Source: Paracoccus versutus (GTDB lineage Bacteria > Pseudomonadota > Alphaproteobacteria > Rhodobacterales > Rhodobacteraceae). Taken from it: DNA of 64,000 nucleotides. Below are positions 61,865 through 64,000 of this stretch, in pieces. The stretch covers positions 1-64,000 of the forward strand of contig NZ_JRKO01000027.1 of assembly GCF_000763885.1 (NCBI RefSeq). Reading direction: 5' to 3'. The translations under genes and the position numbers were made by a program. Each line of letters opens with the position of its first letter. Position 1 is the stretch's first letter. The notes below the pieces were generated by a model, which saw only the letters and a program-made list of their open reading frames with translations, did no database searches and was not told the DNA's origin.

Positions 61865-62764
61865 TCACGGCGTGCGCGGGCAAGGCGGGGTCGATAGGCG
61901 CCCCTTGCCCGCACGCTGGTGAACCAGCAGCGAGCCCAGCCCCGAGATCGCGATCAGCACCAGCCCCGCCAGCGAGACCAGATCGGGCCAATCACCGAAG
62001 ACGACAATCCCCAGCGCCGTGGCCGAAATCAACTGGCTGTAGACCAGCGGCGCGATCAGGCTGGCTTCGGCCTTCCTGCTGGCCATCACCAGCAGATAGT
62101 TGCCCAGGGCCGAGCCGACGGCGCTGATCAGAAGAAGCGCAAGCAGGGGCATGTCCGGCACGGGAAAATCGGATTGCAGGCCGAAGGGCGTCAGGACGAC
62201 GGCTCCGATGAGAAGTTGCGAGATCAGCAGGAATCGCGGCCGGAATGTTCCCGCCAGGGTGCGGGTCATGACCAGATAGGCGCCGTAGAACGTCCCGGCT
62301 GCCAAGGCGAAAGCCATGCCGGCGGAACTGCCGAAACCGGGTTTGACCACCAGCATCACGCCGGCGAAGCCGAGCGCCAGCAAGAGGCTTCTTTGTGACG
62401 ATGGCCTCTCGCCCAGGAACAGGATCGCCAGGACATAGGACACGACCGGGCCGACGAAGAAGGCTCCGAAGACATTGGCGATCGGTTCCGTCTTCAGGGC
62501 CGTCAGGATGCAGCAGATCCCGCAAACGATGAATCCCGCCCTCAGCAGGACGCGCCAGTCCAGCAAGGCGGGCAGTTCCTGCCGCGCCAATCCGCTGAAC
62601 GGAAGCAGCATCAGCGCGGCCAGGAGGAACCGCGACCATGCCACGATAAAGGGATCCACCCCGCCGCCGGTCAACAGTTTGCCCGCCGTATCCCCGATGA
62701 CCACGCAGGTCACCGCGATGAAGACTGTCGCGATCAGTCGTAGCAAATCCGGCGTATTGGTCAT
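61865..62764 (-). CDS. EamA/DMT-family transporter
   Basis: A 299-aa membrane protein with about ten hydrophobic spans forming two EamA repeats (first about 10-140, second about 150-285), with SRFLLAALMLLPFSG and NVFGAFFVGPVVSYVLAILF. It exports or imports a small metabolite; the substrate is unknown. It is cargo between the VapBC pair and the FseA-like regulator. Confidence 0.88.
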   Translation of the reverse strand: MTNTPDLLRLIATVFIAVTCVVIGDTAGKLLTGGGVDPFIVAWSRFLLAALMLLPFSGLARQELPALLDWRVLLRAGFIVCGICCILTALKTEPIANVFGAFFVGPVVSYVLAILFLGERPSSQRSLLLALGFAGVMLVVKPGFGSSAGMAFALAAGTFYGAYLVMTRTLAGTFRPRFLLISQLLIGAVVLTPFGLQSDFPVPDMPLLALLLISAVGSALGNYLLVMASRKAEASLIAPLVYSQLISATALGIVVFGDWPDLVSLAGLVLIAISGLGSLLVHQRAGKGRLSTPPCPRTP

Positions 62765-62867
62765 GATCGTTCTCGGGAAGCGGAACTGAGGCGGGCATCT
62801 GGTCCGGGGCAGACCTTGCGACGTTGCGCGAAGGATTGGAAGGCCACCGTCCCGACAGTCCCGACAG

Positions 62868-63446
62868 CTACTTCCGCCGTCGCCGTCGCAGCAGGCGGCG
62901 ATAACCGCCGCCGATCATGGCGCGGGCATCCCTGACGAAGCCCATGACCGCATCCCGCAGGGCGGAGGACTTCCACGGCTCGTCGCCGACGCGGTCTGCG
63001 CCGTAGATCGCGCGGGCGATCTCGCGATAGCTCGCCCCGCTCATGCGCCCGTCGATGGCCTGCAGCATCCGACGCGCCCGCCGGCGCTGCCGCTCGGTCA
63101 GGCGCCCGTCCGGCGGCACGCTCCGCCGCATGAGAAAGCAGAGGAGGCGCGTGGCGGCCTCGATCCGGTCGAGACCATCGGCGTCGAGCGGGATGACGAC
63201 GGCCAGCGGCGCATTCGTATCGACGCCCGCCAGCCGCAGCAGGTGCAGGCTTCGGCCATCACCGATGTCGCAGCGGAACCAGGTGCCATCGGAATTCACC
63301 CGGGTATCAGCCCTGCTCAGAAGGTCGGACAGGTTGTCCTCAACAGGCAGGACGGATGGCACCGCATCGAGCACGATGCTTCCAGGATCGCATGACGGCA
63401 GCCAGTAGACCGGCGTATCGACGCAGGACAGTCCGGGCCGGACCGG
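62868..63446 (-). CDS. fseA: DUF2285 half of an FseA-like activator, read after a +1 frameshift
   Basis: This frame continues the DUF6499 protein after a +1 slip at 63450-63447. It starts PVRPGLSCVDTPVYWLPSCD and contains the DUF2285 HTH-like domain (RLTERQRRRARRMLQAIDGR, ASYREIARAIYG, RDAVMGFVRDARAMIGGGYR). A GTG inside the frame at 63374 could only start a truncated protein without a good ribosome site. The joined product is 258 aa (66 + 192). FseA activates excision and transfer genes in ICEMlSymR7A; here the same role is inferred. Confidence 0.85.
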   Translation of the reverse strand, partial: PVRPGLSCVDTPVYWLPSCDPGSIVLDAVPSVLPVEDNLSDLLSRADTRVNSDGTWFRCDIGDGRSLHLLRLAGVDTNAPLAVVIPLDADGLDRIEAATRLLCFLMRRSVPPDGRLTERQRRRARRMLQAIDGRMSGASYREIARAIYGADRVGDEPWKSSALRDAVMGFVRDARAMIGGGYRRLLRRRRRK

Positions 63447-63645
63447 GAAACGTGAGCCCCCAGCGGTTCCGGAACCGAAGGACGGCGGGCGCGTCCGTCG
63501 CCTTCCGCGCGACGGCGCGATAGTCCTGCTGATAGTCCTCGTTGCGCCGCAGCCATTCCCAGGCGAGATCGGGCGCTGCGACTTCGTCGACGAAATCGTA
63601 GCTCGGCGAGGATCGCCACTTCGACAGGTCGGGTTTCATGTCCAT
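63340..63645 (-). CDS. DUF6499 protein, zero-frame product of the FseA-like gene
   Basis: A 101-aa zero-frame ORF: MDMKPDLSKWRSSPSYDFVD, APDLAWEWLRRNEDYQQDYR, then RWGLTF at 61-66, after which the sequence loses family likeness and stops. The same layout (DUF6499 frame ending shortly after a Trp-Gly-Leu-x-Phe-Pro motif) is that of Msi172 in Mesorhizobium. Start at 63645; a second Met lies two codons in. Confidence 0.88.
   Translation of the reverse strand: MDMKPDLSKWRSSPSYDFVDEVAAPDLAWEWLRRNEDYQQDYRAVARKATDAPAVLRFRNRWGLTFPGPARTVLRRYAGLLAAVMRSWKHRARCGAIRPAC
63447..63450 (-). other. candidate +1 programmed ribosomal frameshift site TTTC
   Basis: On minus, the zero frame reads ACG TTT CCC. Slippage of the Phe-tRNA from TTT to the overlapping TTC moves the ribosome +1 into CCG GTC CGG, the DUF2285 frame. 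This is the slip (UUU to UUC) described for fseA (msi172/msi171) of ICEMlSymR7A. A one-base sequencing error in the TTT run would look the same. Confidence 0.75.
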
Positions 63646-63647
63646 AC

Positions 63648-63684
63648 CCCAAGGTTGAAGCCATTTCTCGGGCGTTCAACCAAG
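63648..63684. promoter_or_regulatory. imperfect inverted repeat before the FseA-like gene
   Basis: GGTTGAA (63653-63659) and TTCAACC (63675-63681), extended by near-matching CCAAGG/CCAAGG-type flanks, form a dyad immediately upstream of the DUF6499 start. It could be an operator or a leader hairpin controlling translation; no T-run follows. Confidence 0.45.
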
Positions 63685-63769
63685 GGTCGGTTTCATTTGT
63701 CTGCGCTAAAACCCCCTTCCGGGCAAGGGAGGGTGCGGCAGAGGCAAATCGGCGGATTTCTACTTGCGA

Positions 63770-64000
63770 TCAGCGGCCGTCGCGCAGCAGCAGCTTGTAG
63801 CCGTCTTTTTTCATCCAGCGCGCGCGGGCAAGATGGCTGTCGTAGATCCTGCGCGCCCGTTCCGGCTCGCGCTCGGGATCGAGACCGAAGAGGATCTGGA
63901 CGGCTTCACGCCAGTCCGCTCCGTCGTCAGCGGAATCGTGCAGCCGCATATAGAGCTTCTGGTGCCGGCGGTCGTAATCGGTCAGTTCCGGGCCGGTCGG
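63770..64000 (-). CDS. solitary DUF2285 protein, QseM-like (5' end beyond window)
   Basis: At least 76 codons including stop, open to the right edge: ELTDYDRRHQKLYMRL, DGADWREAVQILFGLDPERE and ERARRIYDSHLARARWMKKD, then GYKLLLRDGR. This is a single DUF2285 domain without DUF6499. In Mesorhizobium the antiactivator QseM is such a solitary DUF2285 protein that binds FseA; the position directly before the FseA-like gene supports that idea. N-terminus and start are not visible. Confidence 0.75.
   Translation of the reverse strand, partial: PTGPELTDYDRRHQKLYMRLHDSADDGADWREAVQILFGLDPEREPERARRIYDSHLARARWMKKDGYKLLLRDGR

Noticed and set aside
62868..63374. DUF2285 protein as an independent gene starting with GTG at 63374
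   Set aside because: Conserved-looking sequence continues upstream of this codon in the same frame to the TTTC slip site, and no ribosome site precedes it.

Overview
The window is GC-rich DNA, densely coded, with many 1-4 bp gene overlaps. It most resembles a Rhodobacterales/Paracoccus-like alphaproteobacterium: the iol, ETF, cyclohexanecarboxylate and RlxS/TraG/Trb genes all read like alphaproteobacterial families, and a Rhodobacterales-style intergenic TATTTG motif occurs twice. It has three blocks. No tRNA, rRNA, CRISPR array, transposase or integrase was seen.

Block 1 (1-12934) is an inositol-type catabolic operon on the minus strand, divergent from a LacI-family regulator. In transcription order it holds an IolE/MocC-like isomerase, two Gfo/Idh/MocA dehydrogenases (one IolG-like), an SDR, a sugar ABC transporter (binding protein, permease, ATPase), an IolC kinase-DUF2090 fusion, IolD and a second IolE. 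The last gene runs into a perfect fold-back repeat at the left edge.

Block 2 (12940-34983) is a cyclohexanecarboxylate module. A 17-gene minus-strand run (31106 down to 12940) encodes badH, badI, a Liv-type ABC importer, aliB- and aliA-like genes, an SDR, a fused enoyl-CoA hydratase/3-hydroxyacyl-CoA dehydrogenase, a thiolase, glutaryl-CoA dehydrogenase, etfB, etfA, ETF-quinone oxidoreductase and a thioesterase. A BadR-like MarR regulator is divergent from it. A second acyl-CoA dehydrogenase and a divergent reductase-badK pair complete the set. Together these can take cyclohexanecarboxylate through pimeloyl-CoA and glutaryl-CoA to crotonyl-CoA and deliver the electrons to quinone.

Block 3 (34997-64000) is the backbone of an integrative and conjugative element (ICE) of the RlxS/TraG/Trb type. 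Left to right it holds lysR, DUF2274, trbI-G-F-L-K-J-E-D-C-B, a cargo pocket (GHKL-ATPase/nuclease and a RES-Xre toxin-antitoxin pair), copG, traG, rlxS, a candidate oriT, a DUF1801 islet, an adenine-type DNA methylase, a lytic transglycosylase, DUF736, traF, a C5 DNA methylase, DUF2840, repA with an embedded iteron/DnaA-box origin, an AlpA/RdfS-like excisionase, VapBC, an EamA transporter and finally regulators. The regulators are a DUF6499/DUF2285 pair joined by an apparent +1 ribosomal frameshift at TTTC, the FseA arrangement known from Mesorhizobium ICEMlSymR7A, and a solitary DUF2285 (QseM-like) gene cut by the right edge. Because the catabolic blocks directly abut the lysR end of the transfer module, they may be ICE cargo, but neither att site nor integrase is in view.

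The most notable items are the FseA-type frameshift, the GHKL-ATPase/Shedu-like nuclease in the transfer region, the origin inside repA and the compact cyclohexanecarboxylate operon.
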